Shown here one piece after another: positions 23,710 to 36,100 of a DNA stretch of 64,000 nucleotides. Positions within the stretch are counted from its first letter, which is position 1; each line of letters opens with the position of its first letter. The notes beneath the pieces are model-generated. The model was not told the origin of the DNA, ran no database searches, and saw only the letters and a list, made by a program, of their open reading frames with translations. A program made the translations under genes and the position numbers. The stretch is taken from positions 310,001 to 374,000 of the forward strand of contig KV748265.1 in NCBI GenBank assembly GCA_001692895.1. The letters run 5' to 3'. This DNA is from Cenococcum geophilum 1.58. Lineage: Eukaryota > Ascomycota > Dothideomycetes > Gloniales > Gloniaceae.

Positions 23710-24838
23710 ATTTACGAGCTAGTTTCTAGTTTATTTATTACAGTATTGGGAATTGTTTGCTCTCTACAATGATTTCGTGTTACCCGGAACCTCTAAAGCA
23801 GCCTAAATACAATCTTTTAGGTTCATGGCTCCGGCCCTCTTTTCTTCCCGGAATTTAAAAGCATCGGCTCTCATTGATCCTTGGTTGGTCTTGGCTACCA
23901 ATGCGTAGGGCTGAGACACGCGTAAGCGAAGCAGAACCGTGGTCGCAGCCAGGGAGGGAGTCGCGGACATGATGAGTGCTTGCAACTGCACGTTGACGAT
24001 CCCAGATTTGCCAACAAGCCAGCGGCCCGCGCAAGAACCAATTTCTGGTACAAGCTCATGTGTAAGCCATGATTGGGTCTGTGTTAGCGTGCACTGTCCT
24101 CATTCTGAGCTTTGCACACTCTGCGTACCACAAGCCAGCTTGGCTTGCTCATTAGCAAGTCTGCGGTCTGTGAGTGCAAAAGCTAATTGATAGTTGCTGG
24201 TGTAACATATGGTAATCTCCATCTTCTTGCCTGGGCTACACCGTTTGCTTCGCAGACGTAAAGATGATGAGGTGAATATCAGGGTTAGCAGTCATAATGT
24301 TTGCGCCCATGACTATAATCACAGTCTGCATATTTATTAGGACGTCATGGTTTCTAGGAAGCAGCCGAACCAGCCACTCAAGAGGCTCCAAAACACCGTC
24401 GTATATATTTATGTGGCTCTTTTGCCACCTGAATCTATCTATTACATTTCTCAAGAACCTTATCTTGCCGTGGAATGCTTATGAGTATCGTGCATCTTCC
24501 GGAAGAGGGTTACGCTTTACCAAGCTGGTCGCAATACTTTCCTTATATCACACGAGGCATTTATGTAGAAAGCAGAAATCCGAGGAGTTCTCACTTCAAC
24601 TGTCGAATTTTTTATTATTATGCAACTAATGCGCTGGATAGACTGACAACGAATTTTTCTTATGCTTAGGTAAATTTCTTTCTATGCAACGCTACTAGTA
24701 TATGCACAAGAAACCCTTTGGATGAGGCCCGCCTTAATGTACCGGAATCTGATATTCCAATAACAACCACATAGTGATACCTTCAATAAGCGCACACTCT
24801 CATGATCTAACGCACACACCGTCTTTACGACTACACTC
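23710..24838. other. Intergenic between NRPS-like relic and helicase 3' end
   Basis: Several short frames exist (for example minus 23803-23991 and 24236-24454), but none matches a family I know or has a convincing start and splice signals. Composition is normal. It may hold further decayed sequence from the same accessory locus. Confidence 0.5.
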
Positions 24839-27800
24839 TTACCTCCCCGGTCCCTTACCCTTTACCTTAGCTTTCTCAATCCTCTCGCTCTTCTCTTGTT
24901 CAAGGTCAAACACCCTCACAAACAGCCGCATCCATTTCTCCTCTCTTATCCCCAAGGGCTTCCCAGGATTCTTCCACGCTGCATTAACAATGTCCCGAAC
25001 CCGATTTCTTAGCGCCTTTAGCGCAATCATTGTCTTCCAGTCCTTAACCGCAAATTTGAGTGCGTTGTTATTTAGGGAAATAACGCCCGCATGGAGACGG
25101 AAGTCCGCATCGCTACCCGCTAGCAGAATCATTGGTAACACGTACGCGATTGATGTTGAGTGCGCGTTATAGAATTTATTGCTGGACTGCATTATGTGAT
25201 AGTATGAGAGGAATTTCGCCATGGTAGTGCCTTTGTTAACCGCGGTGGGTGCGAGGCTGACGGACTGGTTGTTGGCGATGTTGCGCCAGCCCTTACCGTC
25301 CCGAATTAGAATCCTCGGGTAGAAGGCTGCGGCAATGACTGAGCTGACGAGGACATCATTGGGAGAGTTCTGGTCTGAGGAAGCTGGCACGTTGACGAAA
25401 GTGCGATGGCGTGGAGAGCGGTGCTGGCTTAGCGCACGTCGCGAGTCTGGAGGAAGATGCACAAAACCGGCGTCATCTAGCGATGTCAGAAGTTGTGACT
25501 TAAGGTCCTCAATATTACTCAGATTCTGCGAACTCAGAAAATTCTTGTGGCAGAATTGCATTTCGGATATACCTGGCGTCACGCAGACGGTTTTCCATGT
25601 TTTGTATGCGTTGTAGGCTGTGAGGAGGTCGGAGTCGCCTCTTTTGAATGCAAGCCTGGCGGCATCTGCGCGCTGTCTGGCTCCGAGAGGAGTGACAAAT
25701 GGCGATTTTGAGGAGAGAATAGCTGCAATCGTAATAGCGACGTCGACGCAGCTGAAGATTCCTGACAATAAAACCAGCTTGCCAAGATGGGCATCTAGGG
25801 GAAGTTTCGCTAATTGCCGCCCCAGTGGAGTCAGTTCCTCGCCGGAGGTGAGCGCATTAACCTCAATAAGAGCGTCAATAGCACGGCGAATATTCTTTGA
25901 AGAAGGGGGATCAAGGGCTTCTGACAGAGTCTGTGCGATATCACCAAGCTCGCAGATCTTGGTGCGCATGACTAGGTCCTGGAGTGAAAGTCGAAGCATT
26001 TCAGGAGTTTGTTGCTCGGCCATTAATTCGTCGTGTCGAAATTTTGTGAAGAGATGGAAGCAAAGACCCTCTTGGACCCTCCCAGCACGTCCTCGGCGTT
26101 GTTTGGCATTGGCGCGAGAGATGAAAGACTGGGTAAGACGTGAGAGTTGTCGCCGCTCATCAAACCTCATTTCCTTATGCTTACCAGTATCAACCACGCA
26201 TGTAATATCAGGAATGGTGACTCCAGTCTCCGCAATATTTGTCGCAAGCACAATCTTCTTTACCCCGGGAGGAGGTATGAGAAACGCCTGCTGTTGGTCC
26301 TCGCTCGAAATTGTTGAATGGAGTGGATAGACGAGCCAGCTCCGAGCAAATGATGGATGAACCAGCAGCATATCGTTAAGTTGGCGAATCTCTGCTATAC
26401 CAGGAAGGAAAACGAGGAAAGCCTTGCTGTATTGATTGTAGCTTGGATCGTAAGATACATGCTCAATCAATCGCAAAATAATATCATAATCAATCCGGTA
26501 TTCATCGTAGCTTGTGAGGGTGTTCCGCGTCGCGTTACTGTATCCAGGTAATTTCTTAGGAATGCCGGATCTGACCCTGTCTGAAACTACATCATCGTTC
26601 TCACTTGTGTCTGAATCATTATATCCTTCATCGGCGGACTTGGTATAATGCGTTAGTTCTACCGCGTCCTCAAGATATTTGGTTTGGACAGGAAATGTGC
26701 GACCAGGCACATTCAAGATTGGCGCATCGTTAAGATATCTTGAAAACCGCTGCGCATCCACCGTAGCGCTCATCAGAACGACTTTAAGTTCGGGCCGGCG
26801 AAGCATCAGAGATCTAAGTACAATTAAGAGGAAATCGGTGTCGATGCTAGAGTAGGTTAACATATGCCTTTTATTCGTGATGAAGATAAAATATTTACCT
26901 TCGCTCATGAATTTCATCAATGATTAGATGCGTAATATCGCTCAACCTTTGAGAAGACTCCAACATACGCAGTACAATACCAACAGTGGCATATATGAGC
27001 CGCGTTTGAGCTGAAGTGTTGGATTCGAGCCGAATTGCATACCCTACGAGCGACCTTGATGTTCCGAGATCATTCTTGAATTCCCCTAGTTCCTCACTCA
27101 CACGCTGAGCAAGCGAAATTGCGGATATTCTCCTCGGCTCTGTACAATATATTTTGCAAGGCCGCCCGTTGGAAAGCTCATTTTCAAGCAGGAAAGCCGG
27201 AAGCTGAGTGCTTTTACCACAGCCGGTTTCTCCGCAAATAATAGTGACTTGGTGCCGATCTATTGTAGCAAGAGCTGCGTCGCGAAATCCAAAAATGGGC
27301 AAACTAGATCGAGATACAAGCATGTGCTGATAGGCCAGCGTCGATGTCTTTTGCTTCCACAACTCTTTCAGTATATTTGACCCTGCGGTAGATCTAATAT
27401 CACCACGACTAGAATCTTCGGCTTCCGAAACAGCCCCGCTTCCTTGGTTCCGCTTTCGAAACCGGTTCGTCAGTACCACACCTTGGGATTCCTCGTGTTC
27501 AATTTGCTCCTGAATAATAGAACGTAGCTCTCTAACTGTAGCTCGATCAGCAGCATTGAGTTGCTCTTTTTTGATATCGAGAAATTCTTTATACAGATCC
27601 CTCCAAACTGAGGGTAACCTGAGGTACGTCTTCTCTTCTTTTATAGACGGAGAAAATAACGAGAAAAGAGCAGCCGTAGATATATATCCTTCACTCTGAA
27701 TCGTTGATGGGGTAGAGACCGTCGTTGCAGTGAAGGTCATTGACCGCGAATGCAACTCGGCATGTACACCTGGAACTACAAAATCGTAAACAATGTCCTG

Positions 27801-29820
27801 ATCTTTGGTCCAACATATGGTGAGAGAATGTCGGCAAGAGTATGTAGTTGATGACACTAATTTGTACGACAATTTTGCTTCTGGGTCTCTGTTGGAACGC
27901 GTTAACCTCAGTCTTGTTATGCTTGAGTAATTTGTTGAATACCATCATTAAGAGCAAATCTTGACTTACCTGGCACGGATAGACTCTTCTAGGACCCTTC
28001 GTGGGCTTAGACCATTTTGCTTGCCAAAATCCCGCAGTCTTATGTCAGGTAAATCTGCAGTCGTTTGTCCGACCTGGGCTGGGCTCAACGGATTCCCCTC
28101 GCCCGTGGCTGAAAACATCTCCCCAAGCAATCCTCCATCAGTGAAATCATCTTCACTGTCCTTGGAGAAAAGATCGTTAGGTTGCTGTGCTGCGCTTGAA
28201 GTCACTTCTTCAATTGAAGTGTGCCCAGAATTGGACGTCGCTCTCCCATTCGCCACGCCTCTCTCACCGTCTTCCAATCTCAGTCTTCTTCTGGCAGCGC
28301 TTTCTTGAGCTAGTTGGTTTCGTTTGGCAGTCCATTGATGGTCGGCGTCGTACTTGTCAAAGAGAGCATCAGCCTCAATTTTCCGAAGTTGCGCCTGTAG
28401 CTTACGGACCGCTGATGACGACTTGGCTGGAAGAGAGATACGAAGTTTATCGGTGAGGGGTTCACGGGATCGACGTGCGGTTAGGCCAATAGATTCAGGA
28501 CTGATGTCAAATAGCCGGGCTTTAATAGAAAGATAGGTCGATACCAGCTCATCAGGCTCTAAATCACTCTCCAAGTCACTCACAGTAACCTCGCTGTGAT
28601 CAGATTCCGTAGGCGTAGAGGTGCCTCCGGCTGTCGCCTCTAACCTATGCGACTCTAGTTTCTTGATTTCTAGTACGTCAGGCGATTCGACCTGGGAGGT
28701 ATGGATGATGGAAGGTGTCCCTACAAAATTTTAGGTTAGTATGTCAGAATCAACAAGGAGATAGAGTTACAGCATATTACGCCAACGGCCTTTGTAAGCA
28801 CGACCGGTAATATTTAAGAGGGTAAAGAAATACGAAGAGGCATAGCTGGTTACAGCAAGGGACCAGGAAGGGCATCGATGTCTTTGATACCAACCCTTGG
28901 TGTGTCTAGAGCGACAATGACTTGCCAATGGTGATCGATATGGGACGTCCACTCTAATATAATCCCTGACTCTGGGCATTCATTTAAGACTTTTATTGAG
29001 TTCATGTAGCGAATTGGTCGAAATTTTGGCTAATGGTGATTTCCACATCTCGGTAGGGGGTTTCGTCTTGAAAGTGCGAAATTTCAGACTTACCGGGTCT
29101 AGAACTCTCAGTAGAGCCTGCGACTCCAGGTTTGATTGTTTTCCTATCATAGGGCAAAAGCTGTTCGTCATCGCCTTGTAGAGCAAGCCATTCTAGGCTC
29201 TCTTGGAGACCCCAAACATAGACCCCAGATTCGGGATTAATATGATTTGCGGAAAGCCATATGAGTGCTTGCTTCACAAGATCTTGAGAGATACCAAGGT
29301 CATTAAGTACTTGGTGTAGGATCCAGAGTTTCGCGGTTGCATCGTCCTCTGAAATCGACTTTAGTAAGGACTGCTGTCCCAATCTTTGGCTCATGTCATT
29401 GGTTTCAGCCTTGATAAAATCGATAATCTCATGTATTAGTTCGTCAGGCAACCAACCTCGAGTAGATACAGTCTGAGCTTGTGGACGAAGCACTCTCTGG
29501 TCTGTTTGTATTCTAGACACTTGTCGAGATGACTCCCGACGTATCTTCGCTGCATATTTTTCTACCAGAAGTTGGAGTTCATCGGACTCGAGTTGCTCTT
29601 CGAGATCTTCAGGTGTTGGCTGATGATTCCCTTTTGCAATTTCGGAAGCTATAGTAGGATTCTCTAGCGCCACGGGAATCGGCGGAGAGATAGTGCTCCC
29701 ACTCTCGGGTGTGTCTGAAAGTTCGACGTTTTTGTCAGGCTTTGGCTTGCTTGCAATAGAAGTTGTAGCAAATCCTCGCGCCGGATTTGCGGCTGGTTTC
29801 TTCTTCTTCTTCGCAACCAT
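24839..29820 (-). CDS. DEAH/RHA-family ATP-dependent RNA helicase, DHX29/DHX57-like
   Basis: Four exons, 29094-29820, 27970-28720, 26899-27888 and 24839-26846, give 1491 aa. The start MVAKKKKKPAANPARGF has a lysine run typical of this fungal helicase group. Motif I GETGCGKST is at about residue 710, motif II DEIHER at about 818-823 (split by the third intron), SAT motif III follows, and motif VI QRRGRAGR and the HA2/OB (DUF1605) region are in the last exon. Introns are 373, 81 and 52 nt; the first is unusually long, the others have GTAAGT or GTAAAT donors. DHX29 in animals helps 40S scanning on structured mRNAs; a translation role here is inferred. It is divergent from GCN1 with a 374-bp shared upstream region. 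Confidence 0.88.
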
Positions 29821-30194
29821 GGCGTAAAGTGAGGTTTTCAGCGTCTAGGTTTTAGACGGAATAATGATGCAGAGCGTCCACAAAGCTCTTAGCGAGACGG
29901 CCCCTAACAGGAATATTTGAGTTGATGGAAGATATTTGCACGGGTTGGAGACATCCATAGGGCAGGAAATAATTTTATTCTGCAACCAAGGTGTTCCTAG
30001 TAAGTAGGTTCACAGCTTTGAAAATGTATGAAAGCGTCGTCGTTGAAGTCAGGGTTGAAGTCAGACGTTCGTCCCAAGCACTTGGTGGCTGGCTAGCTTG
30101 GCATTTTCGCGAAAAGATTCCCCTCCAAAGTTTGGCATATTGAGCAACATTTTGAGCTTTAAACACAACATCACCCTCCTTTGATGGATTATTG
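29821..30194. promoter_or_regulatory. Shared bidirectional promoter region of the helicase and GCN1 genes
   Basis: Only 374 bp lie between the two start codons on opposite strands, so both promoters must be here or overlap the 5' ends. A short direct repeat, GTTGAAGTCAG twice, sits near 30042-30064. I see no clear TATA box. Confidence 0.7.
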
Positions 30195-33100
30195 ATGATG
30201 GCGGAAGCTGAGGCAAATGGAGGTCGATCTCTCGACCGCGATGAACTACGCAGAGGCCTTATAACTAGTTCAACAAAGCGCAGGGCTTCGGATCTCTCCA
30301 GCCTCCATATCCAGATTGTGGATAACAGTAAGCTAGCAGCAATACCCTTCTCCCGTACAGTAAATTTTTTTTTTTTGAATATTTAGCTAACATGACTTAT
30401 TGTATCAAGCTCTTTCTTCTTCAGACCTACATTTCATCCTTCACCTACTTTTCGATACATACCCTCTCTACGATGACCGATCCTCTAGACACGCAGTTGA
30501 ACTTTGCCTACGAGCTATAATAAATAGCCCTCGTTCCGATGAACTTTTGCCCATAATTGTAAAGTTCCTAAAGAGCGAGTGCTTGAAAACAAGCATCGCT
30601 CATGTCAATGCGTTTGTCTTGACCGACTGGTGTTCGATCTTACTGCAGGAGTTCGCCACGAAACCTGAAGAATGGGCAAAGTGGGGACTAGATATTGTAA
30701 TTGTAGATGCTCTGGTACTGGAAACATGCTTGGGTTCAGGGAATACGCGTCGTGCAGTACGCATCAAAGAGTCCGCCCTCGTAACCACACGTAGAGCTCT
30801 CCGTAGCCTGTTCAAGCTTCAGAGCTCCCAGGAAGAGACCCAAAAAATAATCTCAACTCTCACGAATAAATCATCAACTTCTTTGGCAAGAAACGCTATT
30901 TTCTTGGGAGTAGTTGCGGGGGTATGCGCCCGTTTACCTCAAGCCAAACCCGTCCTGGAGCGCCAGAAGCAGGTCTACTACACATTCTATATCCGAGAAA
31001 TGATTGGTTCTCGCACCTCTCTTCCTGATCATATCGCGGATGGACTGCATGATTTTTTTGAGTCTTTTGCTACCTTGGATGAATTACGAAAGGACGTTAT
31101 ACCTCCAATTGAAAAGGCCCTCCTGAGAGCCCCTGAGGTGGTCCTGAATGATCTTATAGCGCCTATGGTTCGCTCTCTTCCTACCGATCTGGATCTTTCT
31201 GAGATTCTCTCGAAGAATCTGTTGAAACCACTTATGTCAAATATCAAATCAACTAATCCAACCATCCGCGCGGGTGCTCGCGTAACATTTGAGTCTCTCG
31301 CCTCGCGTTCACGCGATGAAGGGATAATGGACAAATTGGCTGATGAAATCCTGAATCCCCTAAAGCAATCCAAGGTCACTGCCGCTGATCAGAGAGTTTT
31401 ACATGCTCAAATGCTATCCGCCTTGCACAATTCAGCTCCTTTATCCAAGAAAATCCCTGCAGGCTTAGTGGGGGTAGCTTTAAAAGAAGCAAACGAAGCA
31501 GCTATAGCAACGGAAGTGTCTGCAATATGTAGACATCTCCGATATGGACTCGTCCATGACGTTCCTTTGGACAAATCGGTTCCTGAAGCCTTTGTCAAGG
31601 GAATGGGTGATAAACGGATACCTGTACGCAGAGTATGGGCATTGGGAGTAGGGGAAACTCTATGGGGCTTCAACGCTTCGCAACTCAGCCAGCCCGATGT
31701 GCTCGCTTTCTCTCAGTTTAGCTTGGGGAAAATGGTTGAGATATGGCCGGAAGTTATCTCTAACCCACTCCCTGCGGCACAAAGTGGTTTAGTGACAGTC
31801 GCTTATGTTCTTACTGCCCTGATTATCTCGAAGTTCAATAATATAGAAGATCCAAAGCTTTCGGCCATCAAGAAAAAGGTGTCTCTTCGTAAAGAGGTTC
31901 TCGTCGCTCATCCAAAGCCCTCCTTCTTGCTCAATCACCGAGTATACTCAAAACTCACTACCGAAGACGATATGCAGTGGAGTATCAGAGCGCTAGCAGC
32001 CGTAGCATCAGAGCTGGTTCCCGGAAAGGATGAACCAGGCGTAGGAGATGCTTGGTCTCAAGCCTTCATCTATTCAATCACCGCCCAAGGCCTACCCCCT
32101 CGAGCGCGGCAACAAGCGATCAAGGCCCTATCGTCTGCATATGCTCAACAGCCAGCTTTGATTGGCAAGGCCATTATCGACGGCTTATGGCACTGGTATC
32201 GAATGGTTGAATTGAATGATAAGGATACAACTGCTGTGACTGCCAAAACGGGCACTAGCGAACTTTATCTTGCGATTCAGTCCATCTGTCTAGCCCCGGA
32301 GGATTCGAAAAAGTTGAATGAACATTTTGATTCCGAGGCATTGCGGAGCCAACTTATAGAATTACTTGTACTAGCCCGTCCAGAGCTGGTTCCGCGCGTT
32401 TCCTGGATTGATCTGTGTTTAAGAGCTCGGGTAGATCCCGGGGATCTTGCTCGAAAACATTTTGAGAAATGTCTGAAGCAGATTATTGATGCAACTACAG
32501 TACGTATTAATTAATACATTAACTTACTCACATGAGTCTTACCTATGACTATCAGGAAAAGCCGAACTCGCAGTTTCTAGCAATTAGCCAAGCGGCGTAT
32601 AATGCTGCTGCTGACTTGGCCTTCGTTGCGCCCGACACAGCTTTGCCTCTGCTTGTGCGCCAGTTCAGTCAGGATTTAGATCCGAAGTTGTTCGAATCCA
32701 TTGGCCCCACAGAAGCCGCTATTTTTCGGACGCCTGAAGGCACAGCATATATTGATGTGCTCTCAAAAAAGGGTCAAGACTATTCTGTCGGTAGGAATGC
32801 TAAAGATTATGATACACTGAAATGGGAAGAAGAGCTTCGAGCCCAGCTCGCGCAGAAAAAGGGCCAGACAAAGAAACTCTCAGCAGACGAGCAAGCAAAA
32901 GTTAACGCGCAGCTTGCGAAGGAAGCCACCATTCGTCAGCAAGTGGCCGCAATCGAATCTAAGATGAGGCGTGGCGTTGGCATTATCCAAAGTCTTGCAA
33001 CTGGGCCACCTACAGAAGCTGAGCAGTGGATGGGTCCAGCTGTTAATCTGCTCATTCAAGACATCCGCGCTGGCGCGGGGCTTATTCTTGGGGAGATTCC

Positions 33101-36100
33101 GGCAATAGCATACATCAGATGCGCACAGCGGATATCAAACCGACTAGGTGCTATAAGGCCTTTCATTGGTGTAGCAACCCTAAGGACTGTAGGCACTTTA
33201 CAGCTTTCACCGGAGTACCACGAAGAACCTCTTGGAGGTGAGTAGGTCTTATCCCCAAAAAAGGAATGCGTCTTAACCAAGCTGAACAGACCTCGTAACG
33301 AGAGTTCTTTACCGCCTAAGATTCATGAGCGAACAAAGGCCTCTGGATACTGTCTCGTTGACGTATTGTCTCCCACTCATCTTTCTCGTTCTTGAGAAAG
33401 GTGGAATCGCACGTTCCTCTAGTGAAGATGCTGATGAGCAGATCGTGCTGAGCTTAGAGTTCCTTTCATTCCACACGAACTCTTGTACGAGTGCCGGTGT
33501 CGGTTACGAATTCAATATGCTAATAGAGTCTAGGTTCCGATCAGCGCCTACCGCGCCGAGAGCTCATTGAAATATTAATATCATCAATGCAAAGGTTCAG
33601 CCAACACTACAAACTTGTCAAAGATTGCCTGCTAGATCTATGCAGAGGCGTCGCGCCTAACATTTCCGACGAAGAGATTGCTACTCTAGTGCGAGGATCC
33701 ATTGTCCCTGAAATATCCGTGCGAACGTCTGTGCTTCAAGCTATCGATGCGGAAATAGACTTAACTAGTCTTGACTTGTGCGAGGAAATATGGCTTGCAT
33801 GCCACGACGATGTCCAGGAAAATGTTGACCTCGCACGGACAATCTGGGAAGACAACGCGCTTGAACTGGAGACTGAATCTGCTTACCAAACGCTCCCATA
33901 CCTTGAAGTCCTAGACAAGCAACTGCGAAGAGCGGCCGCAAGATCTTTGGATGAGATTGTTGATAGCTTCCCCGATATATTCCATGGACTTGTCGCCCGT
34001 CTTCAAGCAATATACAAAGACAAGGCGAAACCAAGAGTCCCGGAAAGAGATGAGTATGGCATGCCTCGTAAAGTTGATTTGAAGGATCCGTGGGAGGCAA
34101 GGGATGGCATTGCTCTTGCCTTCAAGGAATTAGCTTCAAACTTCAAGCCTGCAGGGCTTGTAGACTTCATGCAGTTCATGGTTCATGACGGACCTTTGGG
34201 AGACCGAAACTCCACGGTGCGCGATGAAATGATTGATGCGGCCACCACAGTCATTGCCGCGAAAGGCCAGTCAAAGGTCGAGCCACTCATGCAACTTTTC
34301 GAAGAAGCTCTTGAGGGCCCTGATCGAGGTCAGGCCATTTACGACCAGGTCAATGAAGCAGTGATTATTCTTTATGGTGCCCTCGGTCGCCATCTCAAAG
34401 CTGGTGACAAACGAGTCCCGAAAGTTGTTCAACGTCTACTTGTCACACTTAGCACCCCTTCAGAAACAGTTCAGTACGCTGTAGCGGAATGCCTTCCACC
34501 CCTTGTTCAGGCTTCTGACCAAGAAATCTCTAACTACATTCAGCAAATGATGGAACAACTACTTCAGTCCAAAAAATACGCAGCTCGGCGAGGTGCCGCA
34601 TATGGACTAGCTGGAATAGTCCGAGGTAAAGGCATTTCCGCTTTGCGAGAATATCGCATCATGTCTACTTTGAAGGGCGCAGCAGAAAACAAGAAAGATC
34701 AGAACCAAAGACAAGGAGCTTTCCTTGCGTATGAATTGCTCTCCCTTATTCTAGGGCGTATATTCGAGCCGTATGTTATTCAACTTGTACCGCAGTTGCT
34801 AGCCGGGTTTGGAGACTCAAGCGCGGACGTCCGCGAAGCATGCTTAGATGCAGCCAAAATATGTTTTGCAAACCTAAGCTCCTACGGTGTGAAGCAGATT
34901 TTGCCAAATCTTTTAGAAGGACTCGATGATCAGCAATGGCGAAGCAAAAAAGGAGCTTGCGACTCTCTAGGCGCTATGGCATACTTAGATCCTCAACAGC
35001 TAGCACTCAGCTTACCAGATATCATTCCGCCACTCACAACGGTCTTGACTGACAGTCATAAAGAGGTCCGCGCATCTGCAAATCGCAGTTTGCAGCGATT
35101 TGGTGAGGTCATCAGCAACCCAGAAATTAAGAGCACAGTCAACATTTTACTCAAAGCATTGAGCGACCCAACGAAATACACCGATGATGCTTTAGACGCT
35201 CTTATTAAAGTGTCGTTCGTACATTACCTTGATGCTCCGTCTCTTGCGTTGGTTGTCCGCATTCTTGAGCGAGGCTTAGGTGATAGGTCAGCTACAAAGA
35301 GGAAGGCGGCTCAAATCATTGGAAGTCTCGCCCATCTCACAGAACGCAAAGATCTCATTTCACATTTGCCGATTTTGGTAGCTGGGCTGCGAATCGCAAT
35401 TGTGGACCCGGTGCCTACTACTCGAGCTACAGCTTCAAAAGCGCTTGGTTCGCTGATTGAGAAGCTTGGAGAAGACGCGCTGCCAGATCTTATTCCCAGT
35501 CTTATGGCCACTCTCAAATCAGACACCGGAGCCGGCGACAGGTTGGGATCAGCTCAAGCACTCAGCGAAGTTCTCGCCGGCCTTGGCACAAGCCGTTTGG
35601 AAGAGACATTGCCAACTATCTTACAGAACGTCTCAAGCTCAAAGTCATCTGTACGGGAGGGTTTTATGTCATTATTTATCTTCTTGCCAGCGTGCTTTGG
35701 GAACGGCTTCGCCAACTACCTCAGCAAAATCATTCCACCGATCCTTGGGGGTCTTGCTGACGATGTTGAGTCTATACGAGAAACTGCATTGCGTGCGGGT
35801 CGCCTCCTTGTTAAGAACTTCGCGACACGTGCTATAGACCTACTCCTTCCCGAACTCGAACGTGGTCTCGCTGATGATAGCCATCGTATCCGTCTTAGTT
35901 CCGTTGAGCTTGTGGGTGACCTACTATTCAACCTTACTGGCATCAGCGGGAAAGCTGAGCAAGACGAAGTTGAGGAAGGTGCTAAGGAGGCTGGCCAATC
36001 ATTGCTTGAGGTCCTTGGAGAGGAGAGGCGGAACAAGGTTCTTTCGGCCTTGTATATTTGCCGATGCGACACGTCGGGTCTGGTCCGTTCCGCCGCTATC

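Noticed and set aside
24236..24454. Small minus-strand frame downstream of the NRPS-like relic
   Set aside because: No homology, no splice partners and AT-skewed composition; likely chance.
28767..28979. Possible extra exon (RWD-like) inside the long helicase intron
   Set aside because: Any RWD-like reading needs several frame changes, and joining 29094 to 28720 gives a continuous frame that fits the fungal helicase family.
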